Below, one piece after another: positions 17,341-26,065 of a DNA stretch of 64,000 nucleotides. The notes beneath the pieces are model-generated. The model saw only the letters and a program-made list of their open reading frames with translations, made no database searches and was not told where the DNA came from. Made by a program: the position numbers and the translations under genes. The DNA comes from Niallia taxi (GTDB taxonomy: Bacteria; Bacillota; Bacilli; Bacillales; Cytobacillaceae): the NCBI RefSeq assembly GCF_032818155.1, contig NZ_CP102589.1, positions 2,218,001 to 2,282,000 on the forward strand, written 5' to 3'. Every line of letters begins with the position of its first letter. Within the stretch, counting starts at the first letter, position 1.

Positions 17341-17721
17341 ATGCAAAATCAATTCTTGGTAGTGAAGCCGTTTCAATATATGGTGGAATGTACATGTCCT
17401 AGACCTGATCATACTTTTTTTCTTGATTTACATAAAGGGGATATTATTACTGTTACAGAAGAGAAGAAATATGTTGACTCTTTAGGTTGGCTAATGCTAG
17501 TAATGATTAATGATTATAGTGTATATATGTTTGTCCAGGAGCTTGAGGATTTCATTGATGAGGAGAAAATCGTTTCTGTGCTTGATATGGAACTTAAACG
17601 CAATTATCTGCAATTTAAAGTAAATGAATCCCTGGATATCTTAGATAAAGAAGGCTTTGAGCAATATGCAAAGGAATTGGCTAAAGTGAAAGAAATGGTC
17701 GAAATCGGCGCATTATCTTAA
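17341..17721 (+). CDS. IDEAL-domain protein under Fur control
   Basis: This 126-residue soluble protein has an N-terminal part of unknown fold with 'VECTCPRPDH' (two cysteines and a histidine, possible metal ligands). A C-terminal segment 'FKVNESLDILDKEGFEQYAKEL' (about 85-107) matches the IDEAL domain, a short helical module found at the ends of several Bacillus regulatory proteins. The upstream promoter holds a near-perfect Fur box, so expression is predicted to rise on iron starvation. I do not recognise a named homologue. AGGAAGGTG is the ribosome site. Confidence 0.75.
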   Translation: MQNQFLVVKPFQYMVECTCPRPDHTFFLDLHKGDIITVTEEKKYVDSLGWLMLVMINDYSVYMFVQELEDFIDEEKIVSVLDMELKRNYLQFKVNESLDILDKEGFEQYAKELAKVKEMVEIGALS

Positions 17722-17728
17722 TAGAAGA

Positions 17729-17759
17729 AACAGGACTGGCAGAAGCCGGTCCTGTTTTT
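17729..17759 (+). terminator. Terminator after the IDEAL-domain gene
   Basis: ACAGGAC and GGC pair with GCC and GTCCTGT, followed by TTTTTG. Confidence 0.85.
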
Positions 17760-17857
17760 GTATGTAAAAGGCGCTGCCGGTATCGATTATTTGCAAACAA
17801 TCTAGTAGAGGAATACAATAGAAACGTACAAAAATCAACAAATTTGGAGGAAGTACA

Positions 17858-18157
17858 ATGAATGTTAAAGTAAATCGACATGCAGCGAAAGTAATGAAAC
17901 AAATGCTTAGCAAAGCAAATGAAGGAGAAATGCTGCGTGTATACATAACTGAGCATCACGGAAACCATGCCCATTATGATCTAAAGCTGGACAAGCAAAC
18001 GGAAAATGATGAAGTGGTTGAGTCAGATAAAGAGGTTGCTGTCCTTTTAGATAAAAATGACAGTGAGTTTTTAGACGGAATTTGGATTCAATATTTCCAT
18101 GTGCCAGAGCCAGGCTTTGTTATTTACAACCCAAATAAAGAAAGTCATAGTCATTAA
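17858..18157 (+). CDS. HesB/IscA-like (YneR-type) protein
   Basis: This 99-residue protein has the A-type carrier beta fold pattern ('AKVMKQMLSKANEGEMLRVYIT', 'VVESDKEVAVLLDKNDSEFLDGIWIQYF'). It lacks the three conserved cysteines that bind Fe-S clusters in IscA, as do the Bacillus YneR-like relatives, so it is not a classical cluster carrier. It has histidine-rich ends ('HHGNHAHYD' and 'ESHSH') that could bind metal. GGAGG precedes the ATG. Its neighbour upstream is Fur-controlled. Confidence 0.8.
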   Translation: MNVKVNRHAAKVMKQMLSKANEGEMLRVYITEHHGNHAHYDLKLDKQTENDEVVESDKEVAVLLDKNDSEFLDGIWIQYFHVPEPGFVIYNPNKESHSH

Positions 18158-18186
18158 AAAAAACGGGGAGCAATCCCCGTTTTTTT
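18158..18186. terminator. Bidirectional terminator
   Basis: AAACGGGGA pairs with TCCCCGTTT around GCAA, with A- and T-runs on both sides. It serves the IscA-like gene and the convergent thioredoxin-like gene. Confidence 0.93.
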
Positions 18187-18754
18187 ATTTCTTATCAAGA
18201 GCTGTCAAACTTTCAATCAAATCATTTTTAATAATTGTCCACCAGTCTTCATTGTTGATAAATTGCTCTACCATTGCTTTAATAAAGGATTTAAATGCAG
18301 CATCATATTCTGGAGTGTCTTTAGCTGGCACATCCTTTTTAAGAACATCTACTTCCTTTTGAATAATTTCTGCTCTCGGTCCCCATTTGCCGATTACCTC
18401 ATCGTTTTCGTCAAGGAAAATAATGATCGGAATGGAGCGTGCTGTTCCATTCGTCAAAAATTGATCCATTAATTCAAGGTTTTCATCCCTGATCAAAAAT
18501 CTAGTTTCGATTAATGCTTCATTAGCTAAGCGTAAAAAGATAGGAACATTGACCATTGCATCCCCACACCAATCAGCACTAAGTATCAGCGCTTTATACC
18601 CTTTTGTTTGCAGCATCTTTAAGCTGTCAATGTCTTTTGCGGGAACAGAAAATTCATTATAAACCTTTAAAAGATTATCTTTGTTTACTTGCATGCTCGA
18701 TATGTACGTATGTGATGACATTCCTTTGTCAAACCAGTTTTTTAGATTGCTCAT
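18185..18754 (-). CDS. Thioredoxin-like family protein with single-cysteine WCGD motif
   Basis: The 189-residue protein has a thioredoxin fold with 'LILSADWCGDAMVNVP', where the usual second cysteine of CxxC is replaced (WCGDA), and a cis-proline region 'ARSIPIIIFLDENDEVIG'. Such proteins are common in Bacilli and may act as monothiol reductases or bacillithiol-linked enzymes. ATG at 18754 has AGGAAG 9 bases upstream; an upstream GTG abuts that site and is less likely. The C-terminal 60 residues are helical and extra to the core fold. Confidence 0.8.
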   Translation of the reverse strand: MSNLKNWFDKGMSSHTYISSMQVNKDNLLKVYNEFSVPAKDIDSLKMLQTKGYKALILSADWCGDAMVNVPIFLRLANEALIETRFLIRDENLELMDQFLTNGTARSIPIIIFLDENDEVIGKWGPRAEIIQKEVDVLKKDVPAKDTPEYDAAFKSFIKAMVEQFINNEDWWTIIKNDLIESLTALDKK

Positions 18755-19180
18755 CGATAACACTTCCTGTTCTTCATTTAATAGTATTCCTCATTTATTC
18801 TACTAAAAATAGCGGCTTAAGAGTAATTTTATGCCTTTTGGTGCGTAAATACGGATAAACATCTATTATTTTCGCACAGTCATGTTATAATTAGTCAAAA
18901 TTTAAATAACCTTTCCAAGAATGAAAAAGTGGTATAAGACAAATTGATGTGCAAATAATGTAAGGAAAGGTATAATAAAATAAAGTTTTAATGAAAACGG
19001 TTAATCTAGAAATTATTCCCTATTTTCAGCTTACTTATACAAAAAATAGATTAATTTCATGAAACTAATCTTTTCTATCTATTAATCAACGCGATTTCTT
19101 GATGTATTTTCTGACGAATAGTGATAGGATTATAGGTATCGAATAGATAAAAATTATTTAGATTAAGGGATGGTAATCTA
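18755..19180. other. Gene-free stretch upstream of ppc
   Basis: The 426 bases hold the leader regions of two divergent genes and no convincing open frame. ACCTTTCC (18909-18916) and GGAAAGGT (18964-18971) form a distant inverted pair upstream of a TATAAT (18972-18977). No known riboswitch pattern was seen. Confidence 0.5.
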
Positions 19181-21940
19181 ATGACAACACGATTAAAGGT
19201 TAATGAAAACAGCACATCTTTGCGCAGGGATGTTAAGCGATTGGGAAAAATACTTGGCGAGGTGCTTGTTCATCATGGCGGACAAGAACTTTTAGAAAAA
19301 GTCGAAACAATCCGTAAATTAGCAAAAGAATTGCGCACTAATTACAATGAAGATACATATCAAACATTGAAAAGCGAAATGGAAAACTTGGAAAGACCGA
19401 TGAGAAGACAGGTTATTCGTGCCTTCTCGAAATATTTTCATCTTGTTAACGTAGCTGAGCTTAATCACCGCATAAGAAGAAGAAGAGAATATCAGCTTAT
19501 GGAGAACAATCTTGTTCAGCCTGCGTCGATTGACAGTGCCATTCAGGCCTTTAAGAGCAAAAACCTTTCAGAGGATGCGATTCAAAATGTCCTTGATACA
19601 TTATCCTTGGAGCTGATTATCACAGCACATCCAACTGAATCGACAAAACGCTCTATTTTGGAAATTCAAAAGCGTATTGCAGGTCTCTTAAAGCAGCATG
19701 ATAATCCAATGCTGACTAGAAAAGAACGTAAGCTAATTGATCAAGAGCTGTTTGAAGAAATCACTATTATGTGGCAAACAGATGAGCTTCGTCTAACAAG
19801 GCCGACTGTAATGGATGAAGTGCGAAATGGCTTGTACTACTTCGATCAAACATTGTTTGACGTATTACCAGATATTCATCAAGAAGTCCAAGATGCTTTA
19901 CATGAAAACTATCCAACCTATAATTGGAATGTTCCGAACTTCCTGACATTTGGTTCATGGATAGGAGGAGATCGCGACGGTAATCCGAACGTGACGCCTG
20001 AAGTAACATGGCAAACCCTTCATAAGCAGAACAAGCTTGTGCTTAAGAAATATACAGATGCTGTTATTTCTTTAATGAAGCGTTTCAGCCATTCGACAAA
20101 CAGAATCAAAGCAAGTTCAAAGCTAATCCAGTCTATCGTAGAAGAAGAGCAGCTTTATTTAACTGCAGACAGCAAATGGCAAGTTGAAACAGAAGTGTAT
20201 CGCAGAAAGTTTGCTGTTATTGTAGAAAGACTTAAAGCGACTGGTAAAACAGAAAAAGGCTATACAGATTCAGAGGAGCTTTTGAAGGATCTGCAGCTAA
20301 TCCAAGAAAGTTTTGCGATTCATCAGCCGAAGGATCATGAACAAAAGGATTTGCAAAAACTAATCCGTCAAGTCCGCTTGTTTGGTTTCCACCTTGCTAC
20401 ATTGGATATTCGTAACCATAGTGGTGAGCATGAAGCGGCCATTTCAGAAATAATGAAAAAAGTTGGCATTGCAGACGATTACAGCAGCCTTGATGAAGAC
20501 AACAAAATGAAAATTCTTGAATCTGTTTTAAAGGATCCTAGACCAATTCTGTTATTGAATGAAGATTATTCTGCTCAAACACAGGAAATGATTAAAACAT
20601 TCCAAATGATTCGCGATGCTCATAAAAAATTCGGTAAACGAGCTATTACGGTTTATCTGATCAGTATGACACAGTCTGCAAGTGATTTGCTTGAAGTGCT
20701 TGTACTTGCGAAAGAAGCAGGAATCTACCGCCTTCATGCAGATGGAACGGTGGAGAGTCATTTAAATGTGGCTCCATTGCTGGAAACTATTGACGATTTA
20801 GTAGCAGGACCAGATATTATGCAAACATTATTTGAGCTACCTGTTTATAAAAACCATCTAATCCAGCATGGAAATCAGCAGGAAATCATGCTTGGTTATT
20901 CTGATGGAAGTAAAGACGGTGGAACACTAACAGCCAACTGGAAGCTGTACAGAGCTCAAAGAGAAATTCATGAAATGGCTAGCCGTTATAAAATCGGCCT
21001 GAAATTCTTCCATGGACGCGGTGGTTCACTTGGAAGAGGTGGCGGTCCGCTTAATAAGAGTATTCTTTCACAGCCAGCTGAAACGCTTGGTGATGGTGTG
21101 AAAATTACAGAGCAAGGCGAAGTTTTGTCTTCTCGTTACTTATTGGAGGATATCGCGTTCCGAAGTCTTGAGCAGGCAATTTCTACATTGTTAAAGGCGT
21201 TTGCTCACATCTCAAATAACGAGCTTGATCAAAGTCAAAAAGACAAGTGGGAAACAGCAATGGAGGATATCTCTGCTGTATCATTGAAGAAATATCAATC
21301 ATTAGTCTTCTTTGACGATGACTTTATGACTTACTTTAAAGAAGCAACACCGCTTAACGAAATTGGAAACTTGAAAATTGGTTCCAGACCGATGAGCAGA
21401 AAAAGCAAGCAGACGTTTGAAGACTTGCGTGCTATTCCTTGGGTGTTCGCATGGACACAAAGCCGTCAGCTGTTACCAGCATGGTATGCAGCAGGAACTG
21501 GTCTAACTGCATTTGCAGATAAGGACGGTAAGAACATTGATATCCTAAAGGAAATGTACGAAAAATGGCCGTTTTTCCGCTCCACTATCGACAATCTTCA
21601 AATGGCGTTAATGAAGGCAGATTTAACGACAGCGCGAGAATATTCTTCTTTAGTGGAAGATGAAGCAATCGGCACAAGAATTTATAACAATATTAAAGAG
21701 GAATACAACAAGACAAAAGCGATACTTCTTGAGATATCCGGAGAAGCAGAGCTTTTAGATCATACACCAACAATTCAAGAGTCTGTCCACAGAAGAAACC
21801 CTTATGTAGATCCGTTGAACTTCTTCCAGGTAGAGCTGATTAAACAGCTGCGCGACCAGGAGACACCAGATCCGGAACTTCTGAACCAAGTATTGCTGAC
21901 AATCAATGGAATTGCTGCAGGCTTGCGTAATACAGGCTGA
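19181..21940 (+). CDS. ppc: Phosphoenolpyruvate carboxylase
   Basis: The 919-residue enzyme adds bicarbonate to phosphoenolpyruvate, giving oxaloacetate to refill the TCA cycle. Conserved motifs are present: the catalytic His region 'LIITAHPTESTKRS' (about residue 150), 'FLTFGSWIGGDRDGNP', the arginine-rich loop 'FHGRGGSLGRGGGP' and the C-terminal 'GIAAGLRNTG' that closes the active site. Length fits the bacterial family. It is a single gene with an AGGGATGG ribosome site and its own terminator. Many Bacilli use pyruvate carboxylase instead or as well. Confidence 0.97.
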   Translation: MTTRLKVNENSTSLRRDVKRLGKILGEVLVHHGGQELLEKVETIRKLAKELRTNYNEDTYQTLKSEMENLERPMRRQVIRAFSKYFHLVNVAELNHRIRRRREYQLMENNLVQPASIDSAIQAFKSKNLSEDAIQNVLDTLSLELIITAHPTESTKRSILEIQKRIAGLLKQHDNPMLTRKERKLIDQELFEEITIMWQTDELRLTRPTVMDEVRNGLYYFDQTLFDVLPDIHQEVQDALHENYPTYNWNVPNFLTFGSWIGGDRDGNPNVTPEVTWQTLHKQNKLVLKKYTDAVISLMKRFSHSTNRIKASSKLIQSIVEEEQLYLTADSKWQVETEVYRRKFAVIVERLKATGKTEKGYTDSEELLKDLQLIQESFAIHQPKDHEQKDLQKLIRQVRLFGFHLATLDIRNHSGEHEAAISEIMKKVGIADDYSSLDEDNKMKILESVLKDPRPILLLNEDYSAQTQEMIKTFQMIRDAHKKFGKRAITVYLISMTQSASDLLEVLVLAKEAGIYRLHADGTVESHLNVAPLLETIDDLVAGPDIMQTLFELPVYKNHLIQHGNQQEIMLGYSDGSKDGGTLTANWKLYRAQREIHEMASRYKIGLKFFHGRGGSLGRGGGPLNKSILSQPAETLGDGVKITEQGEVLSSRYLLEDIAFRSLEQAISTLLKAFAHISNNELDQSQKDKWETAMEDISAVSLKKYQSLVFFDDDFMTYFKEATPLNEIGNLKIGSRPMSRKSKQTFEDLRAIPWVFAWTQSRQLLPAWYAAGTGLTAFADKDGKNIDILKEMYEKWPFFRSTIDNLQMALMKADLTTAREYSSLVEDEAIGTRIYNNIKEEYNKTKAILLEISGEAELLDHTPTIQESVHRRNPYVDPLNFFQVELIKQLRDQETPDPELLNQVLLTINGIAAGLRNTG

Positions 21941-21948
21941 TGTATAAA

Positions 21949-21988
21949 AAAAAGAAACAGCGTTTTAAACGCTGTTTCTTTTTTTTAT
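21949..21988. terminator. Bidirectional terminator after ppc
   Basis: AAAGAAACAGCGTTT pairs with AAACGCTGTTTCTTT; A- and T-runs on both flanks serve ppc and the convergent thioredoxin gene. Confidence 0.93.
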
Positions 21989-21990
21989 GG

Positions 21991-22311
21991 TTATTTTTTA
22001 AATGGAGCCAAAAATTCCTCGACTTGCTCAGGTGTTTTAGCATTAGCACTGTGCAAGTGTCCGATTTTCTCTCCATCTTTAAATACAAGCAGGCTCGGAA
22101 TACCCATAACATCATATTTCTCTGCTAGCTCAGGAAGCTCGTCTTTGTTCAAGCTAAACCATTTTTTGTCTGCATTTTCTTCAATAATTTCAGGAATAAA
22201 CATATCCATTCTTGTACAGTCAGGACACCAAGTCGTGAAAAACTTAACGATATTAGTTTCTCCATTGTTAATAATTTCATTAAATGATTCTGTTGTGCTG
22301 ATTTGATTCAT
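21991..22311 (-). CDS. Thioredoxin-like protein (WCPDC motif)
   Basis: This 106-residue thioredoxin-fold protein has the redox motif 'FFTTWCPDCTRMD' (about residues 23-35) and the cis-proline 'VMGIPSLLVFKDGE'. It is cytoplasmic, with no signal peptide. The size and motif fit the YdbP-like group of Bacillus thioredoxins, whose target proteins are not known. AGGTG precedes the ATG. It overlaps no other gene. Confidence 0.88.
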   Translation of the reverse strand: MNQISTTESFNEIINNGETNIVKFFTTWCPDCTRMDMFIPEIIEENADKKWFSLNKDELPELAEKYDVMGIPSLLVFKDGEKIGHLHSANAKTPEQVEEFLAPFKK

Positions 22312-22499
22312 ATTACACCTCTTAACATTATTTGAAATAGCTCACTATTAGCTATTATCGTCATTATACACGTAAATCGTTAAAAATACCTGTAAGATGC
22401 TTCCAAGTTTTTTTAGAAATTGAGCAAATAAATACCATAAGTAATTTGCGTGCAAACAGAGAAAATAATTAAAGAAAAAACTGCAAAGGAGCAATTTCA

Positions 22500-23282
22500 A
22501 TGAAATTCAAACCCGTTAGAACAGTACTATGTATGAGCTTGGCTGCAGGCATGTTGACTGCATGTAATAATAATGACAATCCAATTGACACGGACAATGA
22601 TATAATAGAAACAGGTCAAATTTCCAATTTAAAAACAGACAAAAACAGTAACCGTTACCCACATACACAAGCAATTAAAATTCAGGATGCGAAATATGAA
22701 TTTAAAATTGTTAATCGTGGTGCAGTGCCAAATGGAAATGCCAATGGATATACGAATGCAAATACAAACAATGGAACGGCACAACAGACTCAACGACCAA
22801 CTACGAATAACATTCAGCAATCTCAGTCTGCACCAGCACAACCTGCGCCTGCAGCACAGCAATCACCTAAAAAAGCTGCTGATATTGCCAGTGAAAATAA
22901 AGGCTCTAGTGAATACGTGGATGCTGTTATCAGCTTAACTAATAAAGAAAGACAAAAAGCTGGGTTAACTGCTCTTAAAGCATATCCTGAGTTAAACGAT
23001 GTTGCAAATGTGAAAGCACAGGATATGAATGAAAAAGGCTATTTTTCACATACGAGCCCAACATATGGATCACCATTCGACATGATGAGAGATTTTGGCA
23101 TCACGTATAAGTCAGCTGGTGAAAATATTGCCCAAGGACAAAGAACACCTGAAGAGGTTGTTAATGCGTGGATGAATAGTGAAGGGCACCGCGCTAATAT
23201 TCTTAGCAAGGATTTCTCCCATATTGGTGTTGGCTTTGAAGAAAATGGATATCAATGGGTTCAAATGTTTGTAAAAAAATAA
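22500..23282 (+). CDS. CAP-domain (SCP-like, YkwD-type) lipoprotein
   Basis: The 260-residue protein has a lipoprotein signal ('LAAGMLTAC', Cys about residue 22), a low-complexity Asn/Gln/Pro/Ala linker (about 75-125), and a C-terminal CAP domain (about 138-258). The CAP core is visible: 'SLTNKERQKAGL', 'DMNEKGYFSHTSP', 'AGENIAQGQ', 'AWMNSEGHRANIL'. His and Glu residues of this cleft bind metal in the family. Surface CAP proteins of this type occur in spores and cell walls of Bacilli, but their enzyme activity is unsettled. Confidence 0.9.
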   Translation: MKFKPVRTVLCMSLAAGMLTACNNNDNPIDTDNDIIETGQISNLKTDKNSNRYPHTQAIKIQDAKYEFKIVNRGAVPNGNANGYTNANTNNGTAQQTQRPTTNNIQQSQSAPAQPAPAAQQSPKKAADIASENKGSSEYVDAVISLTNKERQKAGLTALKAYPELNDVANVKAQDMNEKGYFSHTSPTYGSPFDMMRDFGITYKSAGENIAQGQRTPEEVVNAWMNSEGHRANILSKDFSHIGVGFEENGYQWVQMFVKK

Positions 23283-23296
23283 GCGGTAGACAGATT

Positions 23297-23327
23297 GGAC
23301 ATCTTCAAAAATTAGAAGATGTCCTTT
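23297..23327 (+). terminator. Terminator after the CAP-domain gene
   Basis: GGACATCTTC pairs with GAAGATGTCC (10 bp), followed by TTT. Confidence 0.8.
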
Positions 23328-23498
23328 ATAATCGCACTTTTTTGGTGTGTTCTACTTGAACTTAGCATGTCAGCTATAATATTATATAAAAATATGACCT
23401 GACTACAAATTTTTGTCATAGAAAATGCCTCTCTGTTATAAACTAGAAAGTATGTGTAAATGGCATTGTGTCAGTTGATTGTAAAGAGGAGGATACAA

Positions 23499-23930
23499 AT
23501 GGCTGCTACGAAAATTAATATTGCACCAGTAGAAAACAAATACATAAAACTAATCATGTCTGTTGAGGATATGGATAAAGAAAAGCTAGTAGATTTGGGA
23601 GATTCCTTCTTGCTAAAAATGAACAAAAAGAGTAAAAGCGGAAACGAGTTGTATTTTTCTGTGTTATTCGCCAAAAAAATGATGAATAAGCCGTCTAGAA
23701 CCTCGAATCCATCTATTGCCATTACGAAAAACAAAAACTTAATTACGGTTACTCTTACGATTATGCAGGAGCTTGATTCCATCCAGGAAAGTGAAGGCTT
23801 TTATTGGATCAAAACAGAAAATGCAGCATCACCTGCGTTTGAATTTTCTTATAAAATGAATGAAAGCTATTACGATAAAAAAGTAACCCAAGTGTTAGCT
23901 GAAACAGCACAAACAGAAAATACGGACTAA
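23499..23930 (+). CDS. Conserved hypothetical soluble protein
   Basis: The 143-residue protein starts at ATG 23499, six bases after AGAGGAGGAT; an upstream in-frame start lacks a ribosome site. Its basic N-terminal half ('LKMNKKSKSGNELYFSVLF', 'NKPSRTSNPSIAITKNKN') and alternating hydrophobic pattern predict beta strands. There is no signal peptide, membrane helix or cysteine. I do not recognise a family. It is a single-gene unit with its own bidirectional terminator. Confidence 0.7.
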   Translation: MAATKINIAPVENKYIKLIMSVEDMDKEKLVDLGDSFLLKMNKKSKSGNELYFSVLFAKKMMNKPSRTSNPSIAITKNKNLITVTLTIMQELDSIQESEGFYWIKTENAASPAFEFSYKMNESYYDKKVTQVLAETAQTENTD

Positions 23931-23932
23931 AA

Positions 23933-23965
23933 ATAAGCGATGCAAAGCTCTTGCATCGCTTATCT
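23933..23965. terminator. Bidirectional terminator
   Basis: ATAAGCGATGCA pairs with TGCATCGCTTAT (12 bp, 7-base loop), flanked by A- and T-rich tracts, between convergent genes. Confidence 0.88.
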
Positions 23966-23972
23966 CTTATAA

Positions 23973-24764
23973 CTATTCTTTAATTAGTCCAAGGGACTTT
24001 AATCCATTATAAATGCCCGAATCTGTTACAGCAGTAGTTCTGTGCTTTGCATAAGCAAACAGCTTCTCATGAGCATTTCCCATTGCAAAACCAACTCCGA
24101 CAACTGAGAGCATTTCTTTATCATTCATACCATCGCCAAAAGCAATGGCATTTTTTGTTTCAATGTTCAGCCTTTTTAATATTTCGCCGATAGCCATCCC
24201 TTTATTAACTTTATCACTAATAACATCGTATGCATGACGGAAGCCTTCAATATTAACTTGTGAAAGATGAATATCAGGAAAACTTTCATAAAGGTGAATA
24301 TCCGCTTCTTTTAAGTTAATGACGGTAATGCCTAATATGTTGGCATGCTGATCTTCTGTATACTGCTTATTGCTTCTTAAGTGAAATTTCTTACAAAACA
24401 GCTTCGTCATTTCATTTTCAGGATGTGAAAGAAGATTATGGCTGCTAGTATAAAGGATAAGCTCATTGCCTTTTTCATGGGCAATTTTTATGTATAAGTC
24501 CACTAAATCAGGGCTCATCGGGCTTTTCAAAATGTCCTGCCCATTATAAATGGCAAGTGCGCCATTATAGCCAATAAATGAATCAATCTTTAATACCTCA
24601 CCGATATCCGCTATCTCATGAAGGGGGCGTCCTGTTGCAAGGAATACTTCTAGTCCTTGCTCCTTCATTTGTTTGACAGCCTCCTTTGTAGAGTCTTGCA
24701 TCGTGTCGTCTGGCTGCAAAATCGTGCCGTCAATATCTAGAAACAGTGCTTGATAATTTGCCAT
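23973..24764 (-). CDS. Cof-type HAD-IIB hydrolase
   Basis: The 263-residue phosphatase has motif I 'ALFLDIDGTIL', motif II 'VFLATGRP', and motifs III/IV 'KGMAIGEILK' and 'AIAFGDGMNDKEMLSVVG', with the type-IIB cap between them. Such enzymes remove phosphate from sugar phosphates or flavin/PLP-like cofactors. ATG 24764 is five bases after GGAGG; an in-frame TTG upstream overlaps that site. Substrate is unknown. Confidence 0.9.
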   Translation of the reverse strand: MANYQALFLDIDGTILQPDDTMQDSTKEAVKQMKEQGLEVFLATGRPLHEIADIGEVLKIDSFIGYNGALAIYNGQDILKSPMSPDLVDLYIKIAHEKGNELILYTSSHNLLSHPENEMTKLFCKKFHLRSNKQYTEDQHANILGITVINLKEADIHLYESFPDIHLSQVNIEGFRHAYDVISDKVNKGMAIGEILKRLNIETKNAIAFGDGMNDKEMLSVVGVGFAMGNAHEKLFAYAKHRTTAVTDSGIYNGLKSLGLIKE

Positions 24765-24833
24765 TACATCCTCCAATGTCCCATTCTTAAAAAATCATCC
24801 TACGAACACATTCTAACATAAAGAAAGGGACAT

Positions 24834-24862
24834 AAAAAAGACCAGGGGTTGCCTGATCTTAA
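24834..24862 (-). terminator. Terminator of the MerR-like gene
   Basis: On the minus strand AAGATCAGG pairs with CCTGGTCTT (one wobble) and is followed by TTTTT. Confidence 0.75.
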
Positions 24863-24879
24863 TTGAAATCATATTCAAC

Positions 24880-25833
24880 TTATTTATGCCAGATTTTCCA
24901 CCATGTTTTTTTCGGAGGCTCTGCAACCGCCGTTTGGCGAAATGACTGGACAAGCTCTTGGAAGCTTTTTTCCCGGTCCTTAATTTCTTTACTCATTTGT
25001 TCTCGTTCAGTGCGCAAGGCTTCCATTAAAATCCGGTCATTTTTATGAAGCTGCTCAACTGTTTTGTTTATTTCTGTATTTGATTTAGATAAATGCTCCA
25101 CCATTGATTTAATTTCTTTCGTAGATGTTGTAGAAGCTGTCCATTGCTTAGAATATGTTTTCCTTTCGGCTTTTGATAAGTCGGAAAGCTTTTTTATATT
25201 ATGCTTGATTGCCGTATAGTCTTCTGTTGTTTTTTGTGTGCTTGTATGTACTAATTCAGAAATCTGTTCGATGTCTTCCTTTGCTGCTTCCTGATGCTCA
25301 GAAAATGCAGTAGACAGCTTTTCTATTGTTTCCGACTTTCCAGCTTGTATTTCTGTTGTAATGCTTTCTAAAACCTCTTGTTTAATCCCGTTGCGGATTT
25401 CTTGTTTTACCTCATGGAGGAAGTCATGCTTATATGCTTCGAGTGAAGACATCAAGGCTTGCAGCTGAGTGCCATCTTCTGCAATTCTGTCGATTTTTTT
25501 TACTAATTCTTCTGGCTCGATAACTTGGATTTCATTAACAGGAGTCTCAAGCTCTGCGATACCTTCTGCTTGTTCGACTTGTTTTTCTGCTTTAACTTCT
25601 TTTGGCTGTAAAATCATACTTAATGTTTTTTTAACCTCTGTTGTGTTTTTCTTTTCTTTATATAAATTTTTTACCTCAAGCAGCAAAGACAGCTCCTTGT
25701 CTGTATAAAAACGCGCGCCGTTTTTTGTTCTCGGAATAATTAATATTTCTTTGAATTTATTTTCCCATTGCTTTAATGTTTTTGGGCTTGTCGTCAGCTT
25801 TTGGGATGCTTCATAAATAGAATAAATATTCAT
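24880..25833 (-). CDS. MerR-like DNA-binding protein with long coiled coil (RacA/DUF3967-like)
   Basis: The 317-residue protein starts with a MerR-type helix-turn-helix (residues 1-65: 'YSIYEASQKLTTSPKTLKQWENKF', 'RFYTDKELSLLLEV'). Residues about 95-295 are charged and helical, predicting a long coiled coil, and the C-terminus is 'PPKKTWWKIWHK', a basic aromatic tail that could touch membrane. This layout resembles RacA and DUF3967 proteins, which bind DNA and anchor it at the membrane. A role in chromosome or plasmid positioning is inferred. AAAGGAG is the ribosome site. Confidence 0.7.
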   Translation of the reverse strand: MNIYSIYEASQKLTTSPKTLKQWENKFKEILIIPRTKNGARFYTDKELSLLLEVKNLYKEKKNTTEVKKTLSMILQPKEVKAEKQVEQAEGIAELETPVNEIQVIEPEELVKKIDRIAEDGTQLQALMSSLEAYKHDFLHEVKQEIRNGIKQEVLESITTEIQAGKSETIEKLSTAFSEHQEAAKEDIEQISELVHTSTQKTTEDYTAIKHNIKKLSDLSKAERKTYSKQWTASTTSTKEIKSMVEHLSKSNTEINKTVEQLHKNDRILMEALRTEREQMSKEIKDREKSFQELVQSFRQTAVAEPPKKTWWKIWHK

Positions 25834-26065
25834 ATATTACACTCCTTTTGATTGATAAATTATATTCGAAAAAAGAATTTATAAATGACTATGCTTACAA
25901 ATTACATAGAAAAGGCCTATTTTCCTGCAAGAAGACAAAAGCTATCAAAACTTCTTAATAGTTGACATATTTCAGCAAGCTTAATGAAAAGAAGGGTAGG
26001 TTTTGGCATTTTGGAGAAGAATAAAGGCATTACCCCATGCTTGGGAGCTCCGAGGTGAAGAACTC

